A stretch of DNA of 62,311 bases from an uncultured Sutterella sp. (GTDB lineage: Bacteria; Pseudomonadota; Gammaproteobacteria; Burkholderiales; Burkholderiaceae_F), in contig UQUM01000011.1 of NCBI GenBank assembly GCA_900544255.1, positions 1 through 62,311 on the forward strand, read 5' to 3'. The position numbers and the translations under genes are program-made. The notes beneath the pieces are model-generated. The model saw nothing but the letters and a program-made list of their open reading frames with translations. It searched no databases and was not told where the DNA came from. Below are positions 1 through 8,439 of this stretch, in pieces (positions within the stretch are counted from its first letter, which is position 1; each line of letters starts with the position of its first letter).

Positions 1-1
1 A

Positions 2-1312
2 AGCGACTCCACGGTTTCCCGGTTCTTTTCATCCGTCACCAAGGATCAGATTTTTGGTTTCCTTGATGACTGGAATGTGCAGAGAGACCATAGAAACCGC
101 ATCTACGTTTCTTACGACTCGACCAACAAGAATCTGCAGGCGGGCGACATCGACTACGCCGAGTTCGGCAACGCAAAAGTAGACAAGGGAGTCCCCGTCA
201 TTAATGTCGCTGTCGCCTTTGACAAAACCAACAGAGAGCCTCTTTTCTACGAGGAGTATCCCGGTTCGATCAACGATGTCAGTCAGCTTCGGTTTCTTAT
301 CGACAAAATTAAGGCCTACGGCTACAAGGATTTAGGACTCATTCTCGACCGTGGTTATTTCAGCCGCGACAACATCGAGTACCTGGATGCCTGCGGCTAC
401 TCCTTCATCATGATGGTGAAAGGCTGTAAGGCATTGGTTGACACCGTCATTGAAGAGAAGCGCCACACATTCGAATCCACCCGCAAGGCAAAGATTGGCC
501 CTACCGGAGTCTACGGCGTTACCGTTGAGAAACACCTTTTCTCCGGAGATAAGCACAAGCGTTATTTCCACCTGTATTTCAGTCCGTCAAAGATGGCCGC
601 TGAGCGAGACCGGGTAGAAAAGAAAATAGCCGGAATGGCTGCAACGCTGAAATCCCTGGAAGGCCAAAAAGTCGAGCTGCCGAAAGAGTATCTCAACTAC
701 TTTCACTGCCACTTTATGAAAGGCAAGACCAAGGATGAGGCAAAGACGTTCCTGTACGCCGAGGAGAAAGAGTCGGTTGTGCAGCGTGAACTCGATCTGT
801 GCGGTTACTTTGCCATCATCACCTCAGAGACCATGTCTGCTGAGCAGGCCTACATCCTTTACAAGGGCCGGGATGCATCGGAAAAACTGTTTGGAGCTGA
901 CAAAACCTTCTTGGGCTCGAGAAGCATGCGGGTCCAAAGCAATGAAGCGGTTTCAGCCAAATTTTTCATTGAGTTTATTGCCCTGATCATCCGCAACCGG
1001 TTCTACATCCTGCTCAAAGAGGAAATGCTCAGAACCGAGAAAAGAAAGAATTTTCTGACAGTGCCTGCGGCCCTGAAAGAGCTGGAAAAAATTGAACTTG
1101 TGAGACGGCAAAGCGGACTTTATGGGCTGGACCACGCCGTAACAAGAACGCAGAAAATCATCCTCAGTTGCTTTGGCATGAATGAAGATGATGTCCGCAG
1201 GGGTGCAGCATCGATAGCAGCGTCACTGGCCGCAACGGCCGCCAATCAAAAAGACAACAATGAACCCGAAGAGGACGATGATGCCGAGAATGAAATCTGT
1301 GACGTCGATTGA
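2..1312 (+). CDS. DDE transposase of the IS4 superfamily (IS1634-like), 5' truncated by window edge
   Basis: Cut-and-paste transposase. The reading frame is open from base 2, so the gene starts upstream of the window and the GTG at 77 is not its true start. The DDE residues are visible: D in YDSTNKN near the visible N-terminus, D in LDRGYFS about 90 residues later, and the last acidic residue in YKGRDASEKLFGADK. That last motif fits the IS4-superfamily Y-(2)-R-(3)-E-(6)-K signature exactly. The C-terminus is an acidic tail (PEEDDDAENE). About 437 residues are visible, in line with IS1634-type transposases of 450-600 residues. The frame is intact, so the copy may be active, but the missing left side prevents a firm statement. 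Confidence 0.85.
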   Translation, partial: SDSTVSRFFSSVTKDQIFGFLDDWNVQRDHRNRIYVSYDSTNKNLQAGDIDYAEFGNAKVDKGVPVINVAVAFDKTNREPLFYEEYPGSINDVSQLRFLIDKIKAYGYKDLGLILDRGYFSRDNIEYLDACGYSFIMMVKGCKALVDTVIEEKRHTFESTRKAKIGPTGVYGVTVEKHLFSGDKHKRYFHLYFSPSKMAAERDRVEKKIAGMAATLKSLEGQKVELPKEYLNYFHCHFMKGKTKDEAKTFLYAEEKESVVQRELDLCGYFAIITSETMSAEQAYILYKGRDASEKLFGADKTFLGSRSMRVQSNEAVSAKFFIEFIALIIRNRFYILLKEEMLRTEKRKNFLTVPAALKELEKIELVRRQSGLYGLDHAVTRTQKIILSCFGMNEDDVRRGAASIAASLAATAANQKDNNEPEEDDDAENEICDVD

Positions 1313-1493
1313 AGCGAAAATTGCGTTGGCGCATGAGAAGCTCCTGGCGGCGGAAGCTCGATACAACGCATGGGCTGAAAAGTTGCTTGCCCTGCAGAAA
1401 GAAAAGGAAGAGGTGCAGGCAGCCAACATCGCCGCGGCTCTCAGAACCAGCCGGAAAACCTATCAGGAGCTGATGACCTTTTTGGGGAAATAA
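1281..1493 (+). CDS. Small coiled-coil protein overlapping the transposase 3' end
   Basis: Predicted 70-residue protein that starts inside the transposase gene in another frame and ends at the edge of the element. The ATG at 1281 is chosen because GAGG lies 6 bases upstream; an ATG at 1290 is also possible. The central part is a long Ala/Glu/Lys-rich helix (IEAKIALAHEKLLAAEARY, then LLALQKEKEEVQ), ending in TYQELMTFLG. It loosely resembles the small DUF4315-type proteins of mobile elements; that is an impression, not a search result. Its function is unknown. It may be an accessory IS protein or a translationally coupled passenger. I cannot exclude that it is only an overlapping open frame. 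Confidence 0.45.
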   Translation: MPRMKSVTSIEAKIALAHEKLLAAEARYNAWAEKLLALQKEKEEVQAANIAAALRTSRKTYQELMTFLGK

Positions 1494-1552
1494 TCACCCG
1501 TGCCGGTGTTTGAGTGCAAATTTTTTGGGAAGTTCAGGATATACTGCAGCAA

Positions 1553-2128
1553 TTAAACCAAATTCCAAACCGACAACGGCCCACCCCGCGTCTCTTTTTC
1601 CGCCTGTGGGGCGTCTTCTTTTGCGGTGCCGCAGGTGATCCACGCGAGAACCTGTTCGCTCGGGGACTGAATGAAAGCAGCCTGCACTTCGGGGGCCTTT
1701 AGAGCCGATCCCGACAGCACGATGGAGGCAAAGCCCTGCGCCTTCAGCGCCAAGAGGAACTGCTCCAAGGCAGCGCCGGCGGTGATGAGCTGTTCGATTT
1801 CGCTCACGTCGTCTTGTTCCTTCTTGGGCGAAAAGATGAACGCAACCAACTGCGGACCTTTTTTCGCTTTGGAGCGTGCTTTGGCAAGCTTTTCTTCATC
1901 GGTCGTCTTTTGACGAGCAGCGGCTTCAAAAAGATCGGCGAGCTTTTCGCGATCCTCTTCCCGAATGACCACAAAACGGTAGGGCGTGAGACTGTCGTGA
2001 TCCGGTGCGCGCAGGGCGGCTCGGGCGGCGTGCGTGAGCACTTCGAGCGTGGGTGTCGGAGTCGTGAGGTACTTGGGTTTCAGACTGCGGCGGGAAAGCA
2101 ATGCATCCATCAGAACGTTGTCAGACAT
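1553..2128 (-). CDS. Nitroreductase family protein (YdjA-like)
   Basis: FMN-dependent NAD(P)H oxidoreductase of the small nitroreductase family, 191 residues from the chosen start. The N-terminus has the family hallmark LLSRRSLKPKYLTTPTP, where the arginines contact the FMN phosphate, followed by a helix with AALRAPDHDSLTPYRFVVI. The glycine-rich LKAQGFASIVLSG in the second half is also typical. The ATG at 2128 was preferred over the ATG at 2155 because GGAG sits 7 bases before it and the longer version would overlap murI. It lies 10 bp downstream of murI and is probably the last gene of a purE-purK-tsaC-murI transcript. The substrate cannot be predicted. Confidence 0.85.
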   Translation of the reverse strand: MSDNVLMDALLSRRSLKPKYLTTPTPTLEVLTHAARAALRAPDHDSLTPYRFVVIREEDREKLADLFEAAARQKTTDEEKLAKARSKAKKGPQLVAFIFSPKKEQDDVSEIEQLITAGAALEQFLLALKAQGFASIVLSGSALKAPEVQAAFIQSPSEQVLAWITCGTAKEDAPQAEKETRGGPLSVWNLV

Positions 2129-2138
2129 CTCAAAACTC

Positions 2139-2939
2139 CTAAAAAGGCAGTTCAAGCACCGTTTCTTTTTGTGCAGCGGGCCACAGAACCCGCAGCACAG
2201 TTTCGTGTTTTTCGCTGTCGCGAATGTAAAAAAGTTCCCGGCCGCATCCGGCGGCTTTTAGTCCGGCGGTATCGACCAGTCGTGTTTCAGCGACGGCCGC
2301 GACGGCGTCGCCCGGCTCCAAAATTGTGACGTCCGGGCCGACGACGCAACGCAGTGCCTGCGTGAGAAAGGGGTAGTGCGTGCAGCCGAGCACCAGGGTA
2401 TCGATGCCTTTTTTGAGCATCGGTTCCACGTAGCGTCGGATGAGCGACAAAGTCGCGGGCGTTTCAAATTCGCCGCGCTCCACGCATTCCATCAGCCCCG
2501 GGGCGCCCACGGAAATGACGTCGGCGCCGTCGGCAAAACGTGTGAGAAGGCTTTGGTAGCGGGGACTGGCAATGGTACCTGCGGTAGCAAGCACCCCTAC
2601 GCAGTGGGTGCGGCTCATTTGGACGGCCGGTTTGACCGCCGGTTCAATACCGATGACGGGGATCGGCACCCAGGTTCGGAGGTGATCGGCCGCGGCGGCC
2701 GTCGCCGTGTTGCAGGCGAGAACGAGCGCTTTGACGCCATGCACCGAAACGAGAAAATGTGCAATTTCGTCACAGCGCTCCGTTACCCATTGCACCGACT
2801 TGTCCCCCCAGGGGGCGTTGCCGCAGTCGGCGCAGTAAAGAAAGTCTTCGTGCGGCAGACGCTGCCGCAGAGCCCGAAGAACGGACAAGCCGCCGAGCCC
2901 CGAATCCAATACGCCGACGGGCGCCGTGACGTCCGTCAT
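2139..2939 (-). CDS. murI: Glutamate racemase
   Basis: Converts L-glutamate to D-glutamate for peptidoglycan stem peptides (the MurD substrate; murD lies at 43272). 266 residues, normal length. The two catalytic cysteines are present: Cys76 in ACNTATA and Cys186 in GCTHYPFL; the N-terminal GVLDSGLGGLSVL loop (Asp12) is intact. The start codon overlaps the tsaC stop (ATGA), so the two are translationally coupled. A cofactor-independent Asp/Glu racemase is the only reasonable reading. Confidence 0.96.
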   Translation of the reverse strand: MTDVTAPVGVLDSGLGGLSVLRALRQRLPHEDFLYCADCGNAPWGDKSVQWVTERCDEIAHFLVSVHGVKALVLACNTATAAAADHLRTWVPIPVIGIEPAVKPAVQMSRTHCVGVLATAGTIASPRYQSLLTRFADGADVISVGAPGLMECVERGEFETPATLSLIRRYVEPMLKKGIDTLVLGCTHYPFLTQALRCVVGPDVTILEPGDAVAAVAETRLVDTAGLKAAGCGRELFYIRDSEKHETVLRVLWPAAQKETVLELPF

Positions 2940-3970
2940 CAGGCCTTGTCCTTCTCAGCTGCGGCGCGGCCTAAACGGTCGTTTACGGCGGCCCAATCAG
3001 GGCTCGTAGGCGGACATTCAATGAGAATGACGTCAGCACCGAAGGCATCCAGGCGATGCAGATTGTCGTAGAGCTCGTGAGCGTAGGCCGCTTCCGTTTC
3101 GGGAGCCGTAATCACGGGACGATCGGACGAGAGCAGTCCGCTGTCGGCGAAGTTCTTCTGCGTGGCTTTCGTCACCATCAAAGCCGCGGCAAGATGCTCG
3201 TCATTTCGGAGCGTTGCTTCAATGGCGTCAGCTGCGAGAAGGCGAACTTTGGTCTTCGGAGCGTAGTGGCTCTTCAAGCGGCCGGAGGCGCGGGGGGCGT
3301 TGCTCCCGGCATCGGGTACCGGAACGCCCAGAACGGCCTCAAGCATTTCACGCGTGACGGCACCGTGACGGAGAATCTCCGGGCGGTCGCCCGAAAGATT
3401 GAGAATCGTGGATTCGACGCCCACTTCGCAGACGCCGCCGTCCAGAATCATGTCGAGTTTCCCCGTGGGTTTGACGCCCAAATCGTCTGCCACGTGCTGC
3501 GCGGACGTAGGGGAAATCCGCCCGAACGTATTGCAGCTCGGCGCGGTGACGGCGCGGAAGTTGTCGCCCGCAAATTCTTTCAAAAGCGCCTGCATCCAGG
3601 GGTGAGAGGGGCAGCGGATTGCGACGCTGTCCTGGCCTCCGGTGACGAACCCCTGACAGCGTTCGCTCTTGGGTAGCACCATCGTTAAGGGCCCCGGCCA
3701 GAACTTTTCGGCGAGAAGTCGCGCTTCGGGCGGCACGACGCGCGCCCAAGCGGACAAGGCGTCGGCACTTGCAACGTGCACAATGAGCGGGTGGTTCGTC
3801 GGACGTCCCTTGACGGCAAACGTCGCCATCACCGCTTTTTCGTTGTCGGCGTCGGCTGCAAGCCCATAGACGGTTTCCGTCGGAATGGCGACCAGGCCGC
3901 CGGCGCGGAGGATTTCAACGGCGCGGTGCACTTCGACGGCGTCGACCGGGGGATACTGAAACTGAGACAT
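2939..3970 (-). CDS. tsaC: L-threonylcarbamoyladenylate synthase, Sua5 type
   Basis: Makes threonylcarbamoyl-AMP from threonine, bicarbonate and ATP for the t6A37 modification of ANN-decoding tRNAs. The N-terminal YrdC domain (about residues 12-200) shows GGLVAIPTETVYGLAADA and KGRPTNHPLIVH; a linker and a C-terminal Sua5 domain follow. At 343 residues it is the long Sua5 form rather than the roughly 190-residue TsaC form. Its start overlaps the purK stop (TAATG) and its stop overlaps the murI start (ATGA), placing it in the middle of a tightly coupled operon. Confidence 0.94.
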   Translation of the reverse strand: MSQFQYPPVDAVEVHRAVEILRAGGLVAIPTETVYGLAADADNEKAVMATFAVKGRPTNHPLIVHVASADALSAWARVVPPEARLLAEKFWPGPLTMVLPKSERCQGFVTGGQDSVAIRCPSHPWMQALLKEFAGDNFRAVTAPSCNTFGRISPTSAQHVADDLGVKPTGKLDMILDGGVCEVGVESTILNLSGDRPEILRHGAVTREMLEAVLGVPVPDAGSNAPRASGRLKSHYAPKTKVRLLAADAIEATLRNDEHLAAALMVTKATQKNFADSGLLSSDRPVITAPETEAAYAHELYDNLHRLDAFGADVILIECPPTSPDWAAVNDRLGRAAAEKDKA

Positions 3971-5157
3971 TAGCGGGGTTCATCCATATGAAGAATCGCG
4001 GCGACCTTTTTCGCGCAGGCCAACGCGTCGTCCGTGGTTTTGCCCACGCAGGTGACGTGGCCCATCTTGCGGGCGTGACGGGCGTCGGTCTTGCCGTAAA
4101 GGTGCAGTTTGGCGCCGGGAACGGCCAACACATCGGCCCAGGCGGGTTCACGCTTTACTTCCCGTCCGTCCTTTTGTTCGTACCAGACGTCGCCCAAAAT
4201 GTTGAGCATCACGGCGGGCTGCACGAGGTCGGTGTTCCCCAGGGGGAGTCCCGCCATGGCGCGCACCTGTTCTTCAAACTGACTCGTCACGCAGGCTTCG
4301 ATCGTCGCGTGACCGGAATTGTGCGGACGCGGTGCCATTTCGTTGGCGACGACGGTGCCGTCTTCCAAAATGAAGAATTCGATGCAGAGGACGCCCGTGT
4401 AGTGAAGGGCGTGAGCGACTTTTTCGGCGTAGGCACGCACTTCGTCCGACAACTTTTCCGGCACGCGTGCGGGTACCACGGTTTCGGCGAGAATGCCGTT
4501 TTTGTGGTGGTTTTCAAAAACCGGGAACGTGACGGCATCGCCCGTCATGCCGCGGGCGACGATGACGGACACTTCGGCGGCAAGCGCAAGGCGCTTTTCC
4601 AAAATGCAGGGCACGCTTCCCATCTCACGGAAAGCGGCTTTGACGTCGTCGCGGCTGCGGACCGTCGTCTGTCCTTTGCCGTCGTAGCCCAAGCGCGTGG
4701 TTTTCAAAATGCCGGGGAACAAGTCTTCCGACAGGTTTTCAGCGTCCGCTTCGGAGAGTACCGCGGCATGCGGTGCCACCGGAATACCGGCCGTTTTTTC
4801 CAGAAACGTTTTTTCCGTAAGCCGATCTTGTGCGACGGACACGGCGTCCGCGGCAGGCGCCGTGATGCAGGCATCTTCGCCCGTCGCGAGATGGGTTAAG
4901 GCATCCGCCGGAACGTTTTCAAATTCCGTCGTGACGGCGGCCGTGATTTTCTTCATGGACGCAAGCGCCGCGGGATCCGTGTAGGCCGCGGCAATGTGCT
5001 GATCGGACACTTCGGAGGCGGGGCAGGCGTTTTTCTCGAGTACGGCGACGCGGTACCCCAAGGTAGCCGCCGACTGCGCAAACATGCGGCCCAGCTGGCC
5101 GCCGCCCATCAGACCCAAGACGCTTCCCGGAGGAAGCGGAAAAGAGGCTTTCATCAT
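3970..5157 (-). CDS. purK: 5-(carboxyamino)imidazole ribonucleotide synthase
   Basis: ATP-grasp enzyme that carboxylates AIR to N5-CAIR using ATP and bicarbonate; PurE (next gene upstream) then isomerises N5-CAIR to CAIR. 395 residues. The N-terminal nucleotide-binding loop GLMGGGQLGRMFAQSA, the ATP-grasp segment GYDGKGQTTV, and the metal/ATP site NEMAPRPHNSGHATIEAC are clear. It begins 7 bp after purE. Two adjacent start codons (5157, 5154) are possible. Confidence 0.96.
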   Translation of the reverse strand: MMKASFPLPPGSVLGLMGGGQLGRMFAQSAATLGYRVAVLEKNACPASEVSDQHIAAAYTDPAALASMKKITAAVTTEFENVPADALTHLATGEDACITAPAADAVSVAQDRLTEKTFLEKTAGIPVAPHAAVLSEADAENLSEDLFPGILKTTRLGYDGKGQTTVRSRDDVKAAFREMGSVPCILEKRLALAAEVSVIVARGMTGDAVTFPVFENHHKNGILAETVVPARVPEKLSDEVRAYAEKVAHALHYTGVLCIEFFILEDGTVVANEMAPRPHNSGHATIEACVTSQFEEQVRAMAGLPLGNTDLVQPAVMLNILGDVWYEQKDGREVKREPAWADVLAVPGAKLHLYGKTDARHARKMGHVTCVGKTTDDALACAKKVAAILHMDEPR

Positions 5158-5164
5158 TAAGTCC

Positions 5165-5671
5165 TTACGCGGCGGGCGGCAGCGTCATGGCGCGGGCCGC
5201 GGCATTTTGTTCTTTGCGGAAATCCTGCAGTTTGGCGTAAAGCGCCTTATCCGTTACGGCGAGGATCGTTACGGCGTAGAGCGCGGCATTCGCAGCCCCC
5301 GCTTCGCCGATCGCAAACGTGGCGACGGGCACGCCCTTGGGCATTTGAACGATGGAATAGAGGCTGTCTTCGCCGCGGAGGTATTTCGAAGGAACAGGAA
5401 CGCCCAAAACCGGGACGACGCATTTGGCGGCGAGCATCCCGGGCAGGTGCGCCGCACCGCCCGCGCCCGCGATGATGCAGGCAAGGCCCCGGTCTCGGGC
5501 ACCGGCGGCGTAGTCAAACATTTCGTCGGGCATCCGGTGCGCACTCACGACCTTGGCTTCGTAGGGAACGCCGAACTTTTCGAGAATTTCAGCAGCTTTC
5601 TGCATGACGGGCCAGTCCGAAGACGAGCCCATCACAATACCGACTACAGGGGTTTTGTTGGCAACGGTCAT
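5165..5671 (-). CDS. purE: N5-carboxyaminoimidazole ribonucleotide mutase
   Basis: Converts N5-CAIR to CAIR in purine synthesis; 168 residues, class I PurE length. Signature segments: GIVMGSSSDWPVM at the N-terminus, SAHRMPDEM with the catalytic His, and IAGAGGAAHLPGM. It is the first gene after a strong intrinsic terminator that separates it from purC. It therefore either has its own promoter or depends on read-through. Confidence 0.96.
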   Translation of the reverse strand: MTVANKTPVVGIVMGSSSDWPVMQKAAEILEKFGVPYEAKVVSAHRMPDEMFDYAAGARDRGLACIIAGAGGAAHLPGMLAAKCVVPVLGVPVPSKYLRGEDSLYSIVQMPKGVPVATFAIGEAGAANAALYAVTILAVTDKALYAKLQDFRKEQNAAARAMTLPPAA

Positions 5672-5685
5672 TTTGGATTTCCAAT

Positions 5686-5736
5686 AACAAAAATCGGCGC
5701 GGCAGCGTTCCCGTGACGGAAACGTCGTCCGCGCCG
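5686..5736 (-). terminator. Intrinsic terminator or attenuator between purC and purE
   Basis: On the minus strand a GC-rich stem (arms at 5729-5736 and 5695-5702, CGGCGCGG/CCGCGCCG) is extended by a second imperfect paired block, closes on a TCAC-type loop, and is followed by ATTTTTGTT. It ends only about 15 bases before the purE ATG. It could end purC transcripts or act as a leader attenuator for purE. Confidence 0.75.
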
Positions 5737-5803
5737 CTGATGGCGAGATTTTAGCTTAAGTCCTGCCAGGAGCCCTCGCCCGTCAGGGCGGGGAGCTGTC
5801 ACA

Positions 5804-6694
5804 CTATTGCACGTCCTTGCCCGTGAGCTTCACGAGAGCCTCACGATACTTCATGGCCGTCTTTTCGATGATGTCTTCCGGAGGCACCGGAGCAGGCGGT
5901 ACTTTGTCCCAACCGGTGCTTTCGAGCCAGTCGCGGAGGAACTGCTTGTCGTAGCTCGGGGGCGACATCCCGGTGTCGTACTGTTCGGCGGGCCAGAAGC
6001 GCGAGCTGTCGGGCGTGAGCATTTCGTCCATGATGCAGACGTTGCCGTTCTCGTCCAGACCGAATTCAAACTTCGTGTCGGCGATGATGATGCCGCGGGT
6101 CGCTGCGTAGTCGGCCGCGCGCTTATAAAGCGTCAGGGTGTAGTCGCGGATCTTTTCGGCGACGTCCTTGCCGTACATTTCGACGACTTTCTCGAACGGA
6201 ATGTTTTCGTCGTGCACGCCCACTTCGGCTTTGGCCGCCGGGGTGAAGATGGGTTCGGGAAGTTTTTCCGCCATCTTGAGACCGGCGGGAAGCTTGACGC
6301 CGCAGACGCTGCCCGTCGCCTGATAGTCCTTCCAGCCTCCGCCGATGATGTAGCCGCGGGCGACGCATTCGATCAAAATCGGGGTGAGGCGTTTGACGAC
6401 CATGGCGCGGCCTTCGACCTGTTCGACTTCGTCGGGGGTGACAACCGTCGCGGGATCAATGCCCGTAAGTTGGTTGGGCATGCCTTCAGTGAGTTTGTCA
6501 AACCAGAACTGGGTGAGCTGGGTGAGAACTTTTCCCTTGTTGGGAATCGGCACGCTCAGAATGCTGTCGAACGCGCTGATGCGGTCGCTGGCGATCATCA
6601 GGAGTTTGTCCTGACCGACGGCATAACATTCGCGGACCTTGCCGCGGTAGACGAGCGGAAGGCTCTTTAGGTTGGTCTGCATTAAACCGGACAT
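5804..6694 (-). CDS. purC: Phosphoribosylaminoimidazole-succinocarboxamide synthase
   Basis: Joins CAIR and aspartate with ATP to give SAICAR, the step after PurK/PurE. 296 residues from the chosen ATG at 6694, which has GGAG 8 bases upstream; an ATG at 6733 would add 13 residues unlike the family. The N-terminal VYRGKVRECYAVG and SDRISAFDSILS, and the later DTKFEFGLDE and DEMLTPDSSRFW, are diagnostic. The length matches the longer betaproteobacterial/yeast-like PurC. It is separated from purE by a strong terminator. Confidence 0.96.
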   Translation of the reverse strand: MSGLMQTNLKSLPLVYRGKVRECYAVGQDKLLMIASDRISAFDSILSVPIPNKGKVLTQLTQFWFDKLTEGMPNQLTGIDPATVVTPDEVEQVEGRAMVVKRLTPILIECVARGYIIGGGWKDYQATGSVCGVKLPAGLKMAEKLPEPIFTPAAKAEVGVHDENIPFEKVVEMYGKDVAEKIRDYTLTLYKRAADYAATRGIIIADTKFEFGLDENGNVCIMDEMLTPDSSRFWPAEQYDTGMSPPSYDKQFLRDWLESTGWDKVPPAPVPPEDIIEKTAMKYREALVKLTGKDVQ

Positions 6695-6809
6695 GGATAG
6701 TCTCCACGTTCCCCGTGAGAGAGGGAACGGCAACGATTGAAGATGCCGGACATTGTATCGGGCTCCCCCCGCGGAGGGTCTTGGTTTTTTACCTAGCCCG
6801 AGTGCAAAT

Positions 6810-7202
6810 TCAGGCGAAGAAGATGCTTAAGATCACAGAAACCCAGGTTATGACGGTAAAAGTGAGTGCAAAGAGGACGGCGGCACTGCCGGCGTCTTTG
6901 GCGTATTTACTCAAAGGGTGGATTTCCGGGCCGATTCGGTCAATCGCCGCTTCAATGCCGGAATTCAGAAGTTCCGTCACCAAGAGGAAAACGAGCGAAA
7001 ACACGCACCAGAGCGTCAAAGGGAGTGAAACCGGCAGAAAGAACGCGACGGGAACGAGAACGACGGCCCCGAGACTTTCCTGACGGAAGGCTTCTTCGTT
7101 TTTAAACGCAGTACGGATGCCGTCTGCGGAATATTTCGTGGCATTGATGAGTCGCGTGAGACCGCTTTTGCCTTTTAAGTCGCGGGCGTCTTTGACGGGC
7201 AT
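6810..7202 (-). CDS. dgkA: Diacylglycerol kinase, prokaryotic DgkA type
   Basis: Small integral membrane kinase that phosphorylates diacylglycerol to phosphatidic acid, recycling lipid released by envelope glucan or LPS modification. 130 residues with an N-terminal amphipathic segment (LINATKYSADGIRTAFKNE) and three predicted membrane helices. The signature TELLNSGIEAAIDRIG carries the metal and catalytic acidic residues. It lies 5' of purC on the same strand and follows the fba terminator. Confidence 0.93.
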   Translation of the reverse strand: MPVKDARDLKGKSGLTRLINATKYSADGIRTAFKNEEAFRQESLGAVVLVPVAFFLPVSLPLTLWCVFSLVFLLVTELLNSGIEAAIDRIGPEIHPLSKYAKDAGSAAVLFALTFTVITWVSVILSIFFA

Positions 7203-7214
7203 AAAAAATCCTAA

Positions 7215-7251
7215 AGAAAAAGCCTGCCGCAGCAGAAGGCTCGCGGCAGGC
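7215..7251 (-). terminator. Intrinsic terminator after fba
   Basis: Minus strand: perfect stem GCCTGCCGC / GCGGCAGGC (arms within 7222-7251) with a 12-base loop, followed by TTTTTC, 20 bp after the fba stop codon. Confidence 0.9.
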
Positions 7252-7270
7252 CGAATGTCACCAATCGAAA

Positions 7271-8335
7271 TTAACGGACGTTCTGAGCGAGCGTGCCGTC
7301 GGCGTAGTGAGCCGCCATCACCGAGAGACCGATGGGCTTGATCTTCGCGCCCTGACCTTCGCAGCCGAAGGCGAGATAACGGCTCTTACAAAGTTTGTAG
7401 GCTTCTTCACGGGCCTTCTTGAGGTAGGCACGGGGATCAAAGCCGCTCGGATTTTCGACGAGATAGCGACGCACCGCCGCCGTCATCGCAAGGCGGATGT
7501 CGGTGTCGATGTTGACCTTACGCACGCCGTGCTTGATGGCTTCCTGAATTTCTTCCACCGGCACGCCGTAAGTTTCGCGCATGTCGCCGCCGAATTCGCG
7601 GATTTCCGCGAGGTATTCCTGCGGCACGGAGCTCGAACCGTGCATGACGAGGTGGGTGTTCGGAAGGCGTTCGTGGATTTCCTTGACGCGGGCGATGGAG
7701 AGGATTTCCCCGGTGGGGCGGCGTGTGAACTTATAGGCGCCGTGGCTCGTACCGATGGCAATGGCAAGCGCATCCAACTGCGTGGCGCGCACAAATTCGG
7801 CGGCCTGATCGGGATCGGTCAAAAGCTGATCGCGGGTCATTTTTGCATCCGTACCGTGACCGTCTTCCTTGTCGCCCTTCATGGTTTCAAGTGAACCCAA
7901 GCACCCCAATTCGCCTTCGACGGACACCCCGATGCAGTGGGCGTTTTCAACGACGCGCTTCGTCACCTCGACGTTGTAGTCGTAGCTTGCGATCGTCTTG
8001 CCGTCGCTCATCAAAGAGCCGTCCATCATTACGGACGTAAAGCCCATGCGCATGGCGATCTGGCACACCGCGGGGCTCTGGCCGTGATCCTGGTGCATGC
8101 AGACGGGGACTTCGGGCCATTCTTCCACGGCCGCTTCGATCATGTGCTTTAAGAACGCTTCACCGGCGTATTTGCGGGCGCCGGCCGAGGCCTGCATGAT
8201 GACGGGGGCGCCGACTTCGGCGGCCGCGGTCATGATGGCATGAACCTGTTCGATGTTGTTGACGTTGAATGCGGGAACGCCGTAACCGTTTTCTGCTGCG
8301 TGATCGAGCAGCTGACGCATGCTGACAAGTGCCAT
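7271..8335 (-). CDS. fba: Class II fructose-bisphosphate aldolase
   Basis: Zinc-dependent cleavage of fructose 1,6-bisphosphate in glycolysis, or the reverse step in gluconeogenesis. 354 residues, the normal length of the class IIB/CbbA type. Visible are GVPAFNVNNIEQ at the N-terminus, the first zinc His and catalytic Asp in CMHQDHGQSP, the second zinc-binding GTSHGAYKF, and LVMHGSSSVP with the third His. The C-terminal arm GQGAKIKPIGL is present. It is monocistronic by its surroundings. Confidence 0.96.
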   Translation of the reverse strand: MALVSMRQLLDHAAENGYGVPAFNVNNIEQVHAIMTAAAEVGAPVIMQASAGARKYAGEAFLKHMIEAAVEEWPEVPVCMHQDHGQSPAVCQIAMRMGFTSVMMDGSLMSDGKTIASYDYNVEVTKRVVENAHCIGVSVEGELGCLGSLETMKGDKEDGHGTDAKMTRDQLLTDPDQAAEFVRATQLDALAIAIGTSHGAYKFTRRPTGEILSIARVKEIHERLPNTHLVMHGSSSVPQEYLAEIREFGGDMRETYGVPVEEIQEAIKHGVRKVNIDTDIRLAMTAAVRRYLVENPSGFDPRAYLKKAREEAYKLCKSRYLAFGCEGQGAKIKPIGLSVMAAHYADGTLAQNVR

Positions 8336-8364
8336 TTGCGGGGAACTCCCAAAAAATGTGGTGA

Positions 8365-8385
8365 GGCGCCCGCCGTTCGGGCGCC
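8365..8385. other. Strong hairpin between fba and the AlaX-like gene
   Basis: Perfect 8-bp stem GGCGCCCG / CGGGCGCC with a 5-base loop. A poly-A tract follows on the plus strand. On the minus strand, where the genes lie, the T tract comes only about 8 bases later. It may be an imperfect terminator for the AlaX-like gene or a structured fba leader. Confidence 0.5.
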
Positions 8386-8439
8386 GAAAAAAGTTACGTT
8401 TATTCTAAACGAGGCCGCCTTTTGCCGCTTGCCGGCGTT

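Larger units (their letters stand above)
1..1500 (+). mobile_element. Insertion sequence, right-hand part (IS4-superfamily)
   Basis: The window opens inside an insertion sequence carrying a DDE transposase and a short overlapping coiled-coil ORF. The left end lies outside the window, and I could not identify the right terminal inverted repeat without it, so the right limit (about 1500) is only where coding ends. The IS1634 or a related IS4-superfamily group is the likely family; the exact family is not settled. Confidence 0.7.
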
